Shown here: positions 34,170 to 43,482 of the stretch, piece after piece
Numbering within the stretch: position 1 is the stretch's first letter
Layout of the letters: the number at the start of each line of letters is the position of its first letter
From: Woeseiaceae bacterium
GTDB taxonomy: Bacteria > Pseudomonadota > Gammaproteobacteria > Steroidobacterales > Woeseiaceae
DNA length: 64,000 nt
Direction: 5' to 3'
Assembly: GCA_030065915.1 (NCBI GenBank)
Contig: JASJCQ010000002.1
Coordinates: 62,001 to 126,000 of the forward strand
Position numbers and translations under genes: made by a program
The notes under the pieces: generated by a model
What the model was told of the DNA's origin: nothing
The model's database searches: none
What the model saw: the letters and a program-made list of their open reading frames with translations, nothing else

Positions 34170-34436
34170 TTAAGCGGCGAGGGCTTTGACCATTTTGTTC
34201 AGGCGGCTCTTGTGACGAGCGGCCTTGTTCTTGGTGACGATACCCTTGTTGACCATGCTGTCGATGACGGGCACTGCGGCCTTGTATGCAGTCTGTGCTG
34301 CGTCTTTGTCACCGGCGTCAACGGCCTTCAATACGTTCTTGATCTGCGTGCGCATGCGTGAACGCAGGCCCATGTTGTGCTTTCGCGTTTTCTCCGCCTG
34401 CTTGGCGCGCTTACGGGCTGACTTGATGTTTGCCAC
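34170..34436 (-). CDS. rpsT: 30S ribosomal protein S20
   Basis: An 88-residue, lysine/arginine-rich helical protein of normal length: [22 protein letters not shown] near residue 30, and [11 protein letters not shown] at the C-terminus. It binds 16S rRNA. As in many gammaproteobacteria it is divergent from murJ. A well-formed promoter lies just upstream. Confidence 0.98.
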   Translation of the reverse strand: MANIKSARKRAKQAEKTRKHNMGLRSRMRTQIKNVLKAVDAGDKDAAQTAYKAAVPVIDSMVNKGIVTKNKAARHKSRLNKMVKALAA

Positions 34437-34471
34437 TGTGTTTTCCGTGTCCAGAGATCAAAGAGCCGCGT

Positions 34472-34500
34472 ATTATTCGCGCCGAGCAGGGGAAAGTCAA
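34472..34500 (-). promoter_or_regulatory. Sigma-70-type promoter for rpsT
   Basis: On the minus strand TTGACT, a 17-bp spacer and AATAAT, about 36 bp before the rpsT ATG. This suggests a very short leader. Confidence 0.65.
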
Positions 34501-34587
34501 TGGCAAATGAAGGAATGTTACCGATACCTGGTGCTTGAGGCTAAATCACTGATTTTACGAAACTTATAGGCTAGACTTTCGGCTTAA

Positions 34588-36216
34588 ATGACGGCGACGA
34601 ACGACAATTCCGGGCGCGATTCCGAGGATGTGGCCTCGAGCGGTGCTGACAGGAGTGGCTCCGGCCTGCTGGCCAGCACCTCCGTAGTCGGCGGCATGAC
34701 GTTGCTTTCGCGGGTTCTTGGCCTTGTTCGTGACGTCGTTTTCGCACGTTTCTTCGGCGCGTCATTGATCATGGATGCCTTCCTGGTCGCCAACCGGATC
34801 CCGAATATGTTGCGCCGTTTCTTCGCCGAGGGCGCGTTCTCACAGGGTTTCGTGCCGGTCATGGCGCGCTATCGGGAACAGCACAGTCACGAGGAGGCCA
34901 GGGAGTTCGTCGACTCGGTCGCAGGTACCTTTGGCGTCATTCTCTTTGTCATAACACTAATCGGTGTCATCGCGGCCCCGGTTCTGGTGGCCATCGTGGC
35001 GCCGGGGTTTATCGGCGACGACGGGCGCTTCGACGTCGCGGCACTGATGCTCAGGTTTACGTTTCCGTACCTGTTTTTCGTGTCCCTGACCGCTTTCGCC
35101 GGCGGGATTCTAAACACCTACGGCCGCTTCGCCGTCCCGGCATTCACGCCGGTTCTGCTGAACATCGTGTTGATCAGCTGCGCGATCTGGCTGGCTCCGC
35201 GGCTCGAGGAGCCCGGCATGGCACTGGCCTACGGCGTATTTATCGCTGGCGTCGTGCAGCTGGGCTTCCAGGTCCCGTTCCTCATGGCTATCCGGGCCCT
35301 TCCGCGCCCGTCCTGGCGGCCTGCGCACCAAGGCGTCAAACGAGTTGCCAGGCTGATGCTCCCGGCGATCTTCGGTTCGTCGGTCGCACAGATCAACGTA
35401 CTTCTGGGCGGCATTCTTGCGTCGATGCTGAGCGTCGGCAAGATCAGCCTGCTGTACTACTCGGACCGCTTGATGGAGTTCCCGCTCGGAGTATTCGGCA
35501 TAGCGCTGGCCACGGTGACATTGCCGTACCTGTCACGCCAGGCGGCCAATAGCGCCTCCGAAGCGTTTTCCGACGCCATTGACTGGTCAATGCGGCTGGT
35601 CACCTTAATTGCCGTGCCATCGGCCGTGGGCCTGATCATTCTCGCGGAACCGCTGGTGACGACAATCTTCTACGGCGGCGCGTTCTCGTCGGAGGATGTG
35701 CGACTGACGGCACTGGCGCTGCAGGCTTTCGCCCTGGGCCTCGTCGGCTTCTCTTTCGTCAAGATTCTCGCACCGGCGTTTTTCGCCCGCGAAGATACCA
35801 AGACCCCGGTCAAGATTGGCCTGATCGCGCTCGCTGTCAATTTCGTCCTGAGTGTCATTTTTGCCTGGTCACTGGTGTCTATTGACCATCCGGCGCCGCA
35901 CGCCGGTCTGGCGCTGGCGATATCGATAGCGGCGTTGGTCAACGCGTTCCTGCTGTACAGGATCCTGCGTCGCGACCAGGTCCTGCAGCTGGCAGGAGGC
36001 TGGCTCAAGTATCTACTGCAGGTGGCGGCTGCCAATGTCGTCATGCTGGTGGCGCTGTCACCGTTGCTAAGGTCGCTGCAATGGTGGCTGGACGCTACAA
36101 TAGGCTCACGCGTGTCGTGGCTTCTGCTCAGTGTTGCCGTCGCGGCTGCCGTGTACTTCGCTGCCTTGTTATTGGTTGGACTCCGCCCGTCTCATCTAAA
36201 GCTCAAGCAATCCTGA
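34588..36216 (+). CDS. murJ: Lipid II flippase MurJ
   Basis: A 542-residue polytopic MOP-superfamily protein with about 14 membrane helices. S-R-V-L-G-L-V-R-D-V-V-F-A-R-F-F-G and D-A-F-L-V-A-N-R-I-P-N-M-L-R-R-F-F-A-E-G-A-F-S-Q in the first helices are the MurJ signature, with the charged residues that line the central cavity. It flips lipid II across the inner membrane for peptidoglycan synthesis. A polar 26-residue N-terminal extension (Asp/Ser/Gly-rich) precedes the first helix. ribF follows after 1 bp, so the two are coupled. Confidence 0.96.
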   Translation: MTATNDNSGRDSEDVASSGADRSGSGLLASTSVVGGMTLLSRVLGLVRDVVFARFFGASLIMDAFLVANRIPNMLRRFFAEGAFSQGFVPVMARYREQHSHEEAREFVDSVAGTFGVILFVITLIGVIAAPVLVAIVAPGFIGDDGRFDVAALMLRFTFPYLFFVSLTAFAGGILNTYGRFAVPAFTPVLLNIVLISCAIWLAPRLEEPGMALAYGVFIAGVVQLGFQVPFLMAIRALPRPSWRPAHQGVKRVARLMLPAIFGSSVAQINVLLGGILASMLSVGKISLLYYSDRLMEFPLGVFGIALATVTLPYLSRQAANSASEAFSDAIDWSMRLVTLIAVPSAVGLIILAEPLVTTIFYGGAFSSEDVRLTALALQAFALGLVGFSFVKILAPAFFAREDTKTPVKIGLIALAVNFVLSVIFAWSLVSIDHPAPHAGLALAISIAALVNAFLLYRILRRDQVLQLAGGWLKYLLQVAAANVVMLVALSPLLRSLQWWLDATIGSRVSWLLLSVAVAAAVYFAALLLVGLRPSHLKLKQS

Positions 36217-36217
36217 T

Positions 36218-37156
36218 ATGCGCCTCGTAAGACATACTGAAGAGATGCCGTTTTCCTCTTTGGCAAATGGCAGTGTCATCACGATCGGCGCATACGACGG
36301 GCTCCACCTCGGACACCAGGCGCTGCTCAATCGTGTCCTCGAGGAAGCTCGCAATCGAAAAGTACCTGCCGTCGTTATGAGCTTTGAGCCCACACCTCGA
36401 GAGTTCTTTTCTGTCGGAGAGCCCCCCGCAAGGCTGATGCGCTTCCGGGAGAAATTCACGGCGCTTGAGGACATGGGTATCGATATTTTCTTCTGTCCCC
36501 GGTTCAGCGGCCGGATGCAGAACATCAGCGCGGCCGACTTTATCCGGCAGATCGTCGTGCACGGACTGAATGCGAGTCACATCGTGATCGGCGATGACTT
36601 CCGTTTTGCGCGAAAACGCGAAGGCGACGTCAACCTGCTCCGGCGGGTCGCTCGCGCTCTGGACTTTACAGTCGAAGATGTGGAAAGCGTCGTTGTCGAC
36701 GGTACACGAGTCAGCAGTACGGCGATCCGTGATGCGCTGGCAGTCGGTGATGATGCCAGGGCAGCCGCTTTGCTGGGCCGGCCGTACAGCATGTCTGGGC
36801 GTGTTGTGCCTGGCCAGATGCTGGGCAGAAAGCTCGGATACCCGACCGCCAATGTCGATCTCAGGCGCCGCCAGAGCGCCGTGATGGGCATCTACGCCGT
36901 CCGCGTGCGTGGCCTTGGCGACGTGCGAGACGGCGTTGCGAGCGTCGGCGTACGCCCGACGTTCGGCGGCGGCAGGCCGCTGCTTGAAGTCCACCTATTC
37001 GATTTCGACGACGATATTTACGGGCGTTATATCGACGTCGAGTTCATCGAACGACTCCGTACGGAGCAGAAATTCGATGGTCCGGAAGCGCTTATTGCAC
37101 AAATGAACATCGACGCAGACAATGCCCGCTCGGCATTGCGTCGAGACGCGGCTTGA
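36218..37156 (+). CDS. ribF: Bifunctional riboflavin kinase/FAD synthetase
   Basis: A 312-residue RibF. The N-terminal FMN adenylyltransferase part has G-A-Y-D-G-L-H-L-G-H (HxGH type) and I-G-D-D-F-R-F-A-R-K-R-E-G-D, with S-S-T-A-I-R later. The C-terminal riboflavin kinase part has G-R-K-L-G-Y-P-T-A-N-V and G-I-Y-A-V. It converts riboflavin to FMN and FAD. It starts 1 bp after murJ and ends 14 bp before lspA; the usual partner ileS is not between them. Confidence 0.96.
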   Translation: MRLVRHTEEMPFSSLANGSVITIGAYDGLHLGHQALLNRVLEEARNRKVPAVVMSFEPTPREFFSVGEPPARLMRFREKFTALEDMGIDIFFCPRFSGRMQNISAADFIRQIVVHGLNASHIVIGDDFRFARKREGDVNLLRRVARALDFTVEDVESVVVDGTRVSSTAIRDALAVGDDARAAALLGRPYSMSGRVVPGQMLGRKLGYPTANVDLRRRQSAVMGIYAVRVRGLGDVRDGVASVGVRPTFGGGRPLLEVHLFDFDDDIYGRYIDVEFIERLRTEQKFDGPEALIAQMNIDADNARSALRRDAA

Positions 37157-37170
37157 AAACAGGAAACCGA

Positions 37171-37746
37171 ATGAGCGAGCAGGAAGACACTGGAATTGGA
37201 CGATTTGCGATCTGGATGGTCGTAGCCGGCGTCATTGTGCTGCTGGATCAGGCGAGCAAGTGGGCGATCATCGAGTGGGTCGAATTGTACGACCGTGTGC
37301 CGATCAACAGCTTCATCAACATTACGCACCAGCGAAACACCGGCGCGGCGTTCAGTTTTCTCGCCGACGCGTCCGGCTGGCAGCGTTACTTTTTCATCAC
37401 GCTGGCCAGTATCGTCAGTGCAGGGATAACTTACTGGATCTGGACCGAGCGACGGCACGGTAAGTTCATCCTCATCGCCGGTCTGGCGCTGATTCTGGGC
37501 GGTGCCATTGGAAACCTTGTGGATCGCATCGCGCTCGGCTACGTCACCGATTTTATCCAGGTCTGGTTCGGCGATTGGGCCTTTCCATCGTTCAATGTCG
37601 CCGACTCGGCAATTACTGTCGGCGCTGCGCTGCTGATTATCGACTCGTTGTTTTTCTCGAAAGAAGAGAGCGGGGAAAGCTCGGCAGTGAATGAGGAACC
37701 CGCCAGCACGGCCGACGACGGTTCATCCGGAGACGAAAAAGGCTGA
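37171..37746 (+). CDS. lspA: Signal peptidase II (prolipoprotein peptidase)
   Basis: A 191-residue inner-membrane aspartic protease with four membrane helices. The catalytic aspartates are in G-N-L-V-D-R and N-V-A-D-S; D-Q-A-S-K-W and N-T-G-A-A-F-S lie earlier, as usual. It removes signal peptides from lipoproteins such as those encoded at 54406 and 58176. The C-terminal 25 residues form an acidic Ser/Glu tail. The ATG at 37171 has AGGA upstream; a TTG six codons earlier overlaps ribF. Confidence 0.96.
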   Translation: MSEQEDTGIGRFAIWMVVAGVIVLLDQASKWAIIEWVELYDRVPINSFINITHQRNTGAAFSFLADASGWQRYFFITLASIVSAGITYWIWTERRHGKFILIAGLALILGGAIGNLVDRIALGYVTDFIQVWFGDWAFPSFNVADSAITVGAALLIIDSLFFSKEESGESSAVNEEPASTADDGSSGDEKG

Positions 37747-37768
37747 CAACCCGGATCGGTTGCCAGCC
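37736..37768 (-). terminator. Intrinsic terminator of the pilin operon
   Basis: On the minus strand GGCTGGCAACC, a six-base loop, GGTTGTCAGCC (one G-U pair) and TTTTT. It lies 30-60 bp beyond the pilE stop and overlaps the end of lspA. Confidence 0.75.
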
Positions 37769-37797
37769 TCTGATCGATTAGCTCTGAATCACGCGCC

Positions 37798-38235
37798 TTA
37801 TCGCGTTCTTTCCCAGCAATCGGTGTCGGGCGTCGACGACGTGATGTTGTCGGCACGCACCGTGAACGTCTCGCACTTCAACTTCTCAGAGTCGTCAAAC
37901 TGATAGGTCGCTACCGCCGTAAAGTCATTGGAATTGGCGGCAGTGATTGATATCGAATACGACTCCGATTTGGTGATGAAGTTGGAACTTGACGTGAAGC
38001 CGAGATTGGTCATGTCGTTTGTGTAGGAGTTATTGCTCAGGTAGAAACGCTCCTGGTTCTGCGCAATCTGCAACAGCGCCGCCTTTGCCTCCACACGCTT
38101 TGCACGCGCCGCAAACTCGCGGTAGTTGGGATAGGCAATCGTCGCCATCAGGCCAATGATGACAATGACGATCAGCAGCTCAACCAGCGTAATACCGCGA
38201 AGCTTGCGAATTATGCGATGCCCATAAACGCCCAC
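37798..38235 (-). CDS. pilE: Type IV pilin PilE-like
   Basis: A 145-residue pilin with a 14-residue leader ending R-K-L-R-G and a mature N-terminus I-T-L-V-E-L-L-I-V-I, with the conserved Glu5. The first mature residue is Ile rather than the methylated Phe. Y-P-N-Y-R-E and a helix A follow; two Cys near the C-terminus (K-C-E-T-F and D-C-W-E) would form the D-region disulfide loop. It is the last gene of the minor pilin/PilY1 operon, directly after pilY1, which is the usual position for PilE. It is a minor pilin at the tip or a related subunit. Confidence 0.93.
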   Translation of the reverse strand: MGVYGHRIIRKLRGITLVELLIVIVIIGLMATIAYPNYREFAARAKRVEAKAALLQIAQNQERFYLSNNSYTNDMTNLGFTSSSNFITKSESYSISITAANSNDFTAVATYQFDDSEKLKCETFTVRADNITSSTPDTDCWERTR

Positions 38236-38236
38236 C

Positions 38237-41200
38237 TTACTCGATTCCGTCCTGGGTCCACAGTGTCCTCACCGGGAGGTTAGCAAAGCCCGGGTCGAAA
38301 CACTCGATACCAACACAGCCCAGCGGCGGCGGATTGCAGGCAGTGCCCGTGCAATCCGCTTCCGGTGTCGGGAACAGGAACTGCGGTGACGGCGCGATGC
38401 CCTTTTGCGCGAGGTCCTCGGAGCGCTCGGCGTCGGCGTCAGCCGCTGCCAGGGTGTCGAGGTTCTGCACGATGGGGTCGCCGTTGATGACGGACATACG
38501 ATACAGGTAGTTATTGCCCAGTCCAGCCGTACAGTTATTGCCATTGTCCGGCGCGAACGCGACGAAGAAGATCTCATTGTCGAACGTGACGGAGTCGGAC
38601 AGTACCTTTTGATCGGATGGCAGGGTGTACATCCAGCCGTTCTTGTTACTTCCGACCGTGGTTCGAACCTTGCCCTGAACGTCGACGAGCGTGTTCTCCT
38701 TGATGATCGTATAGTTGTTGTAATCATCCTGCGTCAGCACATTGAACACGTTGGGATCGCGCAGTGAGTAGAAACGCTCTGTTGGCGTATTGTCGAGCGG
38801 ATGTGCTCTATATCCGCTGCCGAGACTGATCGCGATGAACTGCCGGTTCTGGAATGTATCGCCGAAGATCGACACGTCTGGCGATGTGTAGAAACGTCGC
38901 GTGGTCGCATCGGTCGCGGGTAGGTTACCTTCTGCGCCAAGCTGCGCAATGACGCCGCCCCTGACGAGCTTGTCGCGCGTCTCACCATTGATGATGTCGA
39001 AGCGGAAGATCTGGCCGCCCATGTCGGATGCGTACATGCGATCTGCGAATCCGTCACCGGACAGGTCGATGACACGAATCTGCGTCGGGATAGCACGCGT
39101 CATTTTGTCGAGCTTCAGGTCCGCCGTCGCGTCGGTATCGATCGCCGCACGCCAGAGCGGGTTGCCCGTCTCCAGATCCAGGAAGTAGATGCCGTTGCCG
39201 TTTCCGTCCGCGTCGCTCGGGTGAGTCAGCACATCGTGAACGGTGTCGTATCCGCCGCCCACGATGACGGCAATTTTGTCTTCGATATCGACGCCTTCCT
39301 TGATCTGAATGCGTGCGACCGTGGGTTTGGACCAGGTCTGTCCGAAACCGGAGTCGCTGACGCGCCACTTCAGTTTGGGGCTGTTCTTGTTGGTAACGTC
39401 CAGAGCGTAATACGCTGCGCCGCCGCGGCGCATGCCGAAGATGATGTAAACGAAGTCACCGTCGGCCGTTTCGATCTGGCCATCGTTATCCTTGTCAAAT
39501 ACGACCGGGATAATGTCGCCGTCGACACCGTAGTGTTTGCTGGTCGTCGAAGAGTTGAAGAACAGCTTGGTCAGGTTCGGCGTATGCTCCTGAGGGACGA
39601 AAGCCCACAGCTCCTGGCCGGTCGCGCCGTCGACGGCATGTACGTAGCCCTCATTGGTCGCGGCGAAAACGACGGAGACAGGATTTTCCTGAGTGCCGCC
39701 GTAGATAACTGCGGCAGGCTCTGAGTGCAACGGATCGCCCATCTCGTCACGTGCTTCCGTGAAATCGCCGTCGTTGTCGGCATCGGCAACGTCCATGCCG
39801 CGAGCCCAGTTGATGATCTGTTCCTTCGTCGGCTCGTCGTCCGATCCGGTCAGACCAAAATCAGCGAGGTCGAACGTATCCTTGTTTTCGATCGAGATCG
39901 TGTTCTCCTCGGCGGTCAGGTCGATATTAGCGGTCTTGTTCGTTACGAGGACACGAGCAGCCGGCGACGGGAGCTGGTTTGCAGCGCCGCCCAGGGTCAC
40001 GTCGTTGCCATCCTCTACGATATCCCAGAAGCTCACAGCTTCGTCGTCGAACAGCCCGGTGCCGGCCTTGATCGCCGGATCGAGGTTGGCGTCAACGATC
40101 TCGCCATCCTTGATGCGGTACTTTTTCAGGTTGCCGGGCCAGCGGACCTTGGTCTCAGCTGCGAAGGTCGTCAGGTACAGGTCGTTCAGCGTCCTCGTAC
40201 GGTTGAATGTATTCACCGCCACGGCGGGGGCCGCGAACGAGAGCGAACGCTCCTGAACCGTCGAGACAATCTCGAGCAGTGCCAGCGTCAGCTCGTCCAC
40301 GTCATCCGCCTTGAAGTACTTGCCGCCCGATGCTGCCGCGGTGGCTTCGAGGATCGGCAGCGAGTTGGCGAATGCGATCGTGTGTGTTGTGACGAGCTGA
40401 ATGCCCGGCTCGGTGGAGATGTCGTCGGTATAAAGGTACTTGGCGATGTCATCCAGGCAGTCACCGTCGTCGGTACCCTCACAGGTGGTACGGCCCAGCG
40501 CATCGAACCAGTTCGGCAGGTCAGGTGCCTTGGTCTGCGCGCCCGTGTCGCGAACCGGCTTACCGTCAGAAAGCAGCACGTTGTAATTCTTCGTGCAGGT
40601 GTTACTGACCGGTGCATCGTAGACTCGGGGCGTCGCGTCATTCGGATCGTTTGATCCTGCCAACAACGCATCCGGGTCTGTCGGCAACAATATAACCGGA
40701 TCGGGCGGCTCGGTCGGATTATCGTTGATGTTGCCGTAGTCGGCCGGCAACCCGCGCCAGTACAGCGCCGCTTCGTAAAGCGTCTCCGCGAGCGGCGTGT
40801 AACCGTCGTCACTAAGTGAGTTGATTGCGGCTTCAACTTCGGCACGATTGGTGTCGAGGTCCTGCATGTCGAGAATCACCGGTCCGCCATCTTCGTAGTT
40901 GAAGCGCATCAGGCCGACGTTAACGTTCTCGACAGAATTCAGGACGACCTTGGTGACGTCCTTCAGGATGTCGATCTTGTTGCGGCTTTCGGTTTCGGCG
41001 TCCTGGCGATAGTTGAGGTACTTGCCGTCGAAGACTGTGATGGTCTGGCTGACGGGCCAGCTGCCCCAGTCGAGTTCTTCGGCCGAATCGGCAGTGTAGG
41101 CGTCGTCGCCTTCGACGTCTCCACCACGCTTGGCGTAGACGTCGGGCGACAGGTCGGTCGGACCATGTTCGCCACTGTCGGCCTCGCACTCAACCTGGTC

Positions 41201-41665
41201 AGACTCGTTTCCGGCCTCAAGCTGTTGCCAGCGGAACTTTTCGAGGCCCAAGAAGATGCTGAAGAACCCTGACGAGCCGTCACGATACTGGGCCATTGTG
41301 TCGGTGTAACGGCCGATACCGGTGAGGCGGCGAGTTGCCGCGTCGCAGACGAACGACGTCTTCAGGATTTTTCGCGTATTTGCAGCGTCGCAGGACGGGA
41401 CGACATCGACTTCGGTCCAGTAATAGTAGTCCTCGTCACAGGTTCCTTCGTAGGTGCCATTTACGGAGTCGTAGATCTTGGTGGTCGTCACCGGATCGCC
41501 CATCGATCCTGACGTATCGAGAATAAACAGGATGTTTGGCGTGATATCCTGTGTCGTAGCCGGGTTGTTCAGCAGCAGTTCGGTGTCGTCCGCGAGCGCA
41601 GGCGCGACGATGAACATAGTCAATGCCGCTGCGATACCGGTCCATTTAAATTTAGCAATAGTCAT
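38237..41665 (-). CDS. pilY1: Type IV pilus tip adhesin/biogenesis factor PilY1
   Basis: A 1142-residue exported protein: signal peptide to about residue 25 (A-P-A-L-A), then a von Willebrand A-like part beginning with the MIDAS motif D50-T-S52-G-S54, and a C-terminal PilY1 beta-propeller (from about 620) with F-A-A-T-N-E-G-Y-V-H-A-V-D-G. A calcium-binding loop is seen as D-K-D-N-D-G-Q-I-E-T-A-D-G-D. PilY1 sits at the pilus tip, controls retraction and takes part in surface sensing. It lies between the small unknown gene and pilE. Confidence 0.95.
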   Translation of the reverse strand: MTIAKFKWTGIAAALTMFIVAPALADDTELLLNNPATTQDITPNILFILDTSGSMGDPVTTTKIYDSVNGTYEGTCDEDYYYWTEVDVVPSCDAANTRKILKTSFVCDAATRRLTGIGRYTDTMAQYRDGSSGFFSIFLGLEKFRWQQLEAGNESDQVECEADSGEHGPTDLSPDVYAKRGGDVEGDDAYTADSAEELDWGSWPVSQTITVFDGKYLNYRQDAETESRNKIDILKDVTKVVLNSVENVNVGLMRFNYEDGGPVILDMQDLDTNRAEVEAAINSLSDDGYTPLAETLYEAALYWRGLPADYGNINDNPTEPPDPVILLPTDPDALLAGSNDPNDATPRVYDAPVSNTCTKNYNVLLSDGKPVRDTGAQTKAPDLPNWFDALGRTTCEGTDDGDCLDDIAKYLYTDDISTEPGIQLVTTHTIAFANSLPILEATAAASGGKYFKADDVDELTLALLEIVSTVQERSLSFAAPAVAVNTFNRTRTLNDLYLTTFAAETKVRWPGNLKKYRIKDGEIVDANLDPAIKAGTGLFDDEAVSFWDIVEDGNDVTLGGAANQLPSPAARVLVTNKTANIDLTAEENTISIENKDTFDLADFGLTGSDDEPTKEQIINWARGMDVADADNDGDFTEARDEMGDPLHSEPAAVIYGGTQENPVSVVFAATNEGYVHAVDGATGQELWAFVPQEHTPNLTKLFFNSSTTSKHYGVDGDIIPVVFDKDNDGQIETADGDFVYIIFGMRRGGAAYYALDVTNKNSPKLKWRVSDSGFGQTWSKPTVARIQIKEGVDIEDKIAVIVGGGYDTVHDVLTHPSDADGNGNGIYFLDLETGNPLWRAAIDTDATADLKLDKMTRAIPTQIRVIDLSGDGFADRMYASDMGGQIFRFDIINGETRDKLVRGGVIAQLGAEGNLPATDATTRRFYTSPDVSIFGDTFQNRQFIAISLGSGYRAHPLDNTPTERFYSLRDPNVFNVLTQDDYNNYTIIKENTLVDVQGKVRTTVGSNKNGWMYTLPSDQKVLSDSVTFDNEIFFVAFAPDNGNNCTAGLGNNYLYRMSVINGDPIVQNLDTLAAADADAERSEDLAQKGIAPSPQFLFPTPEADCTGTACNPPPLGCVGIECFDPGFANLPVRTLWTQDGIE

Positions 41666-41685
41666 TGTGATTCCCTCACTGCGGC

Positions 41686-42015
41686 CTATCGGACCGTCAC
41701 CTTCAGTCGGGTTATGCGATTGGCTTCCTTGTCGTACGTTAAGGTCACGGACGAGCGACTCCGGTCTTTTGCGCTGGCGGCGCCCGCTCGAAACCCTGCG
41801 AAGTTGGTTGTCGAGCCGTTCACAATCCAGCGCATATCGGCGGTGACCAGCGCCTGCTGGAACCGGCAGTCGTCGCAGGCCCTGAATGTAATCATGCCCG
41901 ACTCGGACACCGGCAAACGAATGTCGTTCAGGTTCAGCTCCAGTGATTCGGGGGCAGCGTTTGCAACGCTGAGCGTCATCAGCGCGGTGGCTGTCAGAAG
42001 GATTTTCTTGATCAT
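41686..42015 (-). CDS. Unrecognised small exported protein in the pilus operon
   Basis: A 109-residue protein with a clean signal peptide (M-I-K-K-I-L-L-T-A...S-V-A-N-A, cut near residue 20). The mature part is about 89 residues, predicted mostly beta, with a C-D-D-C pair (F-R-A-C-D-D-C-R-F-Q) and an R-S-S-V-T-L-T-Y strand. GGAG lies six bases before the ATG at 42015. It is placed between pilX and pilY1 in the same orientation, with a gap of about 20 bp to each, so a role in pilus tip assembly or PilY1 export is plausible. I do not know a family for it. Confidence 0.8.
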   Translation of the reverse strand: MIKKILLTATALMTLSVANAAPESLELNLNDIRLPVSESGMITFRACDDCRFQQALVTADMRWIVNGSTTNFAGFRAGAASAKDRSRSSVTLTYDKEANRITRLKVTVR

Positions 42016-42040
42016 AGGGAACTCCATGTCGCGGCCGGGC

Positions 42041-42505
42041 TTAGAGTGACGGTGAGCCCGGCCCCACGATGTAGAAAGCCTGGGTATGGGTTGCGGTTGC
42101 GTCGCGATCCGTCGGCGATGAGTCGCGGTTGGACTCGGCCGTCGCCTCCGCGAGGAAGTGGTAGGCAGCGATGCCCGTGCCGACACCGAGACTGAATGCC
42201 TTGTCAGGCACAATCGTTGAGTCTTCGAAATCGATCGTCGCGGTCACTGACTCGTTCGACGTGATCGGCTTCGTTACCGTCGTCGGGCTGCCCGTATCGA
42301 AGGTGTTCTGGGCAAGCGCTTCCTCGAGGCCGGTTTCAGCGGCCTGGAATGCGTTTTCGAAGGTCTGGTCGTTTCGGGCCATCGCCAGTTCCGTCGTCGC
42401 GGTATTCATGCCCGACACCGCCAGTACTGTAATAACGACCAGCAGGATCAGGCCGACGACCAGCGCCGCGCCTCGTTGTCTTTGTCTGAATGTCTGTTTC
42501 ATCAT
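42041..42505 (-). CDS. pilX: Minor pilin PilX
   Basis: A 154-residue protein beginning R-Q-R-Q-R-G, then A-A-L-V-V-G-L-I-L-L-V-V-I-T-V, followed by A-M-A-R-N-D-Q-T-F-E-N-A-F-Q-A-A-E-T-G-L, the PilX N-terminal pattern. It lacks Glu5, as PilX proteins commonly do. It is a minor pilin of the type IV pilus priming complex. The start overlaps the end of pilW by 4 bp. The C-terminal end is short and polar. Confidence 0.9.
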   Translation of the reverse strand: MMKQTFRQRQRGAALVVGLILLVVITVLAVSGMNTATTELAMARNDQTFENAFQAAETGLEEALAQNTFDTGSPTTVTKPITSNESVTATIDFEDSTIVPDKAFSLGVGTGIAAYHFLAEATAESNRDSSPTDRDATATHTQAFYIVGPGSPSL

Positions 42506-43479
42506 GATCTCGCGTTTCGGAGCAGGATGGTCTTCGACACCATCATGCGTCGGAATGAATCGTTCTGAACGCCCAGGTCTCTGTCACCTGGCTCATAGTC
42601 GACGTTGTCTTCGATGCCCACCTCAATCGTCGTGCCGCGAACAACCAACCAGATGCGGGCCGTGATGACGCGCGCGCCAGCAATGTAGTTCACCGACGCC
42701 GGGTCGTAGATGCTGGCGGCCGAGGGGTTGACGTAGCGATCTACGGAATTGTCGTCGTCGACATCCACGCCGAACTGCACCTGCAGGTTCTCGACACCGG
42801 GTGCAACTTCCTGGTCAACGACCTCCAGCGATCCACCGTCCATCTGCAGAGTCTTTCTGCGCAACGTCGGCACGCCCGGAATGAGGTCAGAGCTCGTCGT
42901 AACGTAGTAGCTGCTGACCAAAAGGTCGTGCGTCTGGGCATCTGCCGTCGCAAGGGCCGCGGGTACCGTCGTTCCGGTGAACATTTCGCCCTGCGTTCGT
43001 GTGCTCTGGATCTTCAAGCTGCCATTCACTAACGGCGTCGCGGACTCGGCAATGCTGGCGCGGCGGACCGTAAGCACATCGGAATTGACCATCGCAGTGC
43101 CGTCAGCTGCGCAGCCCAGGTTGTAGGTGTTGTTGACGCCATCAACCGGGAGCGACAGGTTCAGCACCCAGGCGGCGCCACAGTCCGTCGGAATGTCGAG
43201 GCTCGTCGGGTTGGCGTTGCCATCGACGGAGCGACCGACGATCGTCAGGGCGCGGCTCGTGCGACCCCAGTTGCTCGCCATGCGCACGTCGCTCTCGATG
43301 ATGTCCATCGCGAACTGGGCAGTCTCCTGCACGCGCGCGATGGACTCGTTTATGACGAACGCCTGGCGACTCTGGTTGTAGATCTGGACGGCGCCAATCA
43401 TCAGGAACGACCCGATAGCGAGAGCAACCATGAGTTCGACGAGTGTTATGCCTTGTTGTCTGTTTGTTGGACGGCACAT
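42502..43479 (-). CDS. pilW: Minor pilin PilW
   Basis: A 325-residue pilin-like protein with the leader M-C-R-P-T-N-R-Q-Q-G and mature I-T-L-V-E-L-M-V-A-L (Glu5 present). The large C-terminal domain is typical of PilW: Q-E-T-A-Q-F-A-M-D-I-I near residue 45, and a late A-R-I-W-L-V-V-R segment. Its neighbours pilV and pilX are in the standard order. It forms part of the pilus tip complex with PilV, PilX and PilY1. Confidence 0.92.
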   Translation of the reverse strand: MCRPTNRQQGITLVELMVALAIGSFLMIGAVQIYNQSRQAFVINESIARVQETAQFAMDIIESDVRMASNWGRTSRALTIVGRSVDGNANPTSLDIPTDCGAAWVLNLSLPVDGVNNTYNLGCAADGTAMVNSDVLTVRRASIAESATPLVNGSLKIQSTRTQGEMFTGTTVPAALATADAQTHDLLVSSYYVTTSSDLIPGVPTLRRKTLQMDGGSLEVVDQEVAPGVENLQVQFGVDVDDDNSVDRYVNPSAASIYDPASVNYIAGARVITARIWLVVRGTTIEVGIEDNVDYEPGDRDLGVQNDSFRRMMVSKTILLRNARS

Positions 43480-43482
43480 GGG

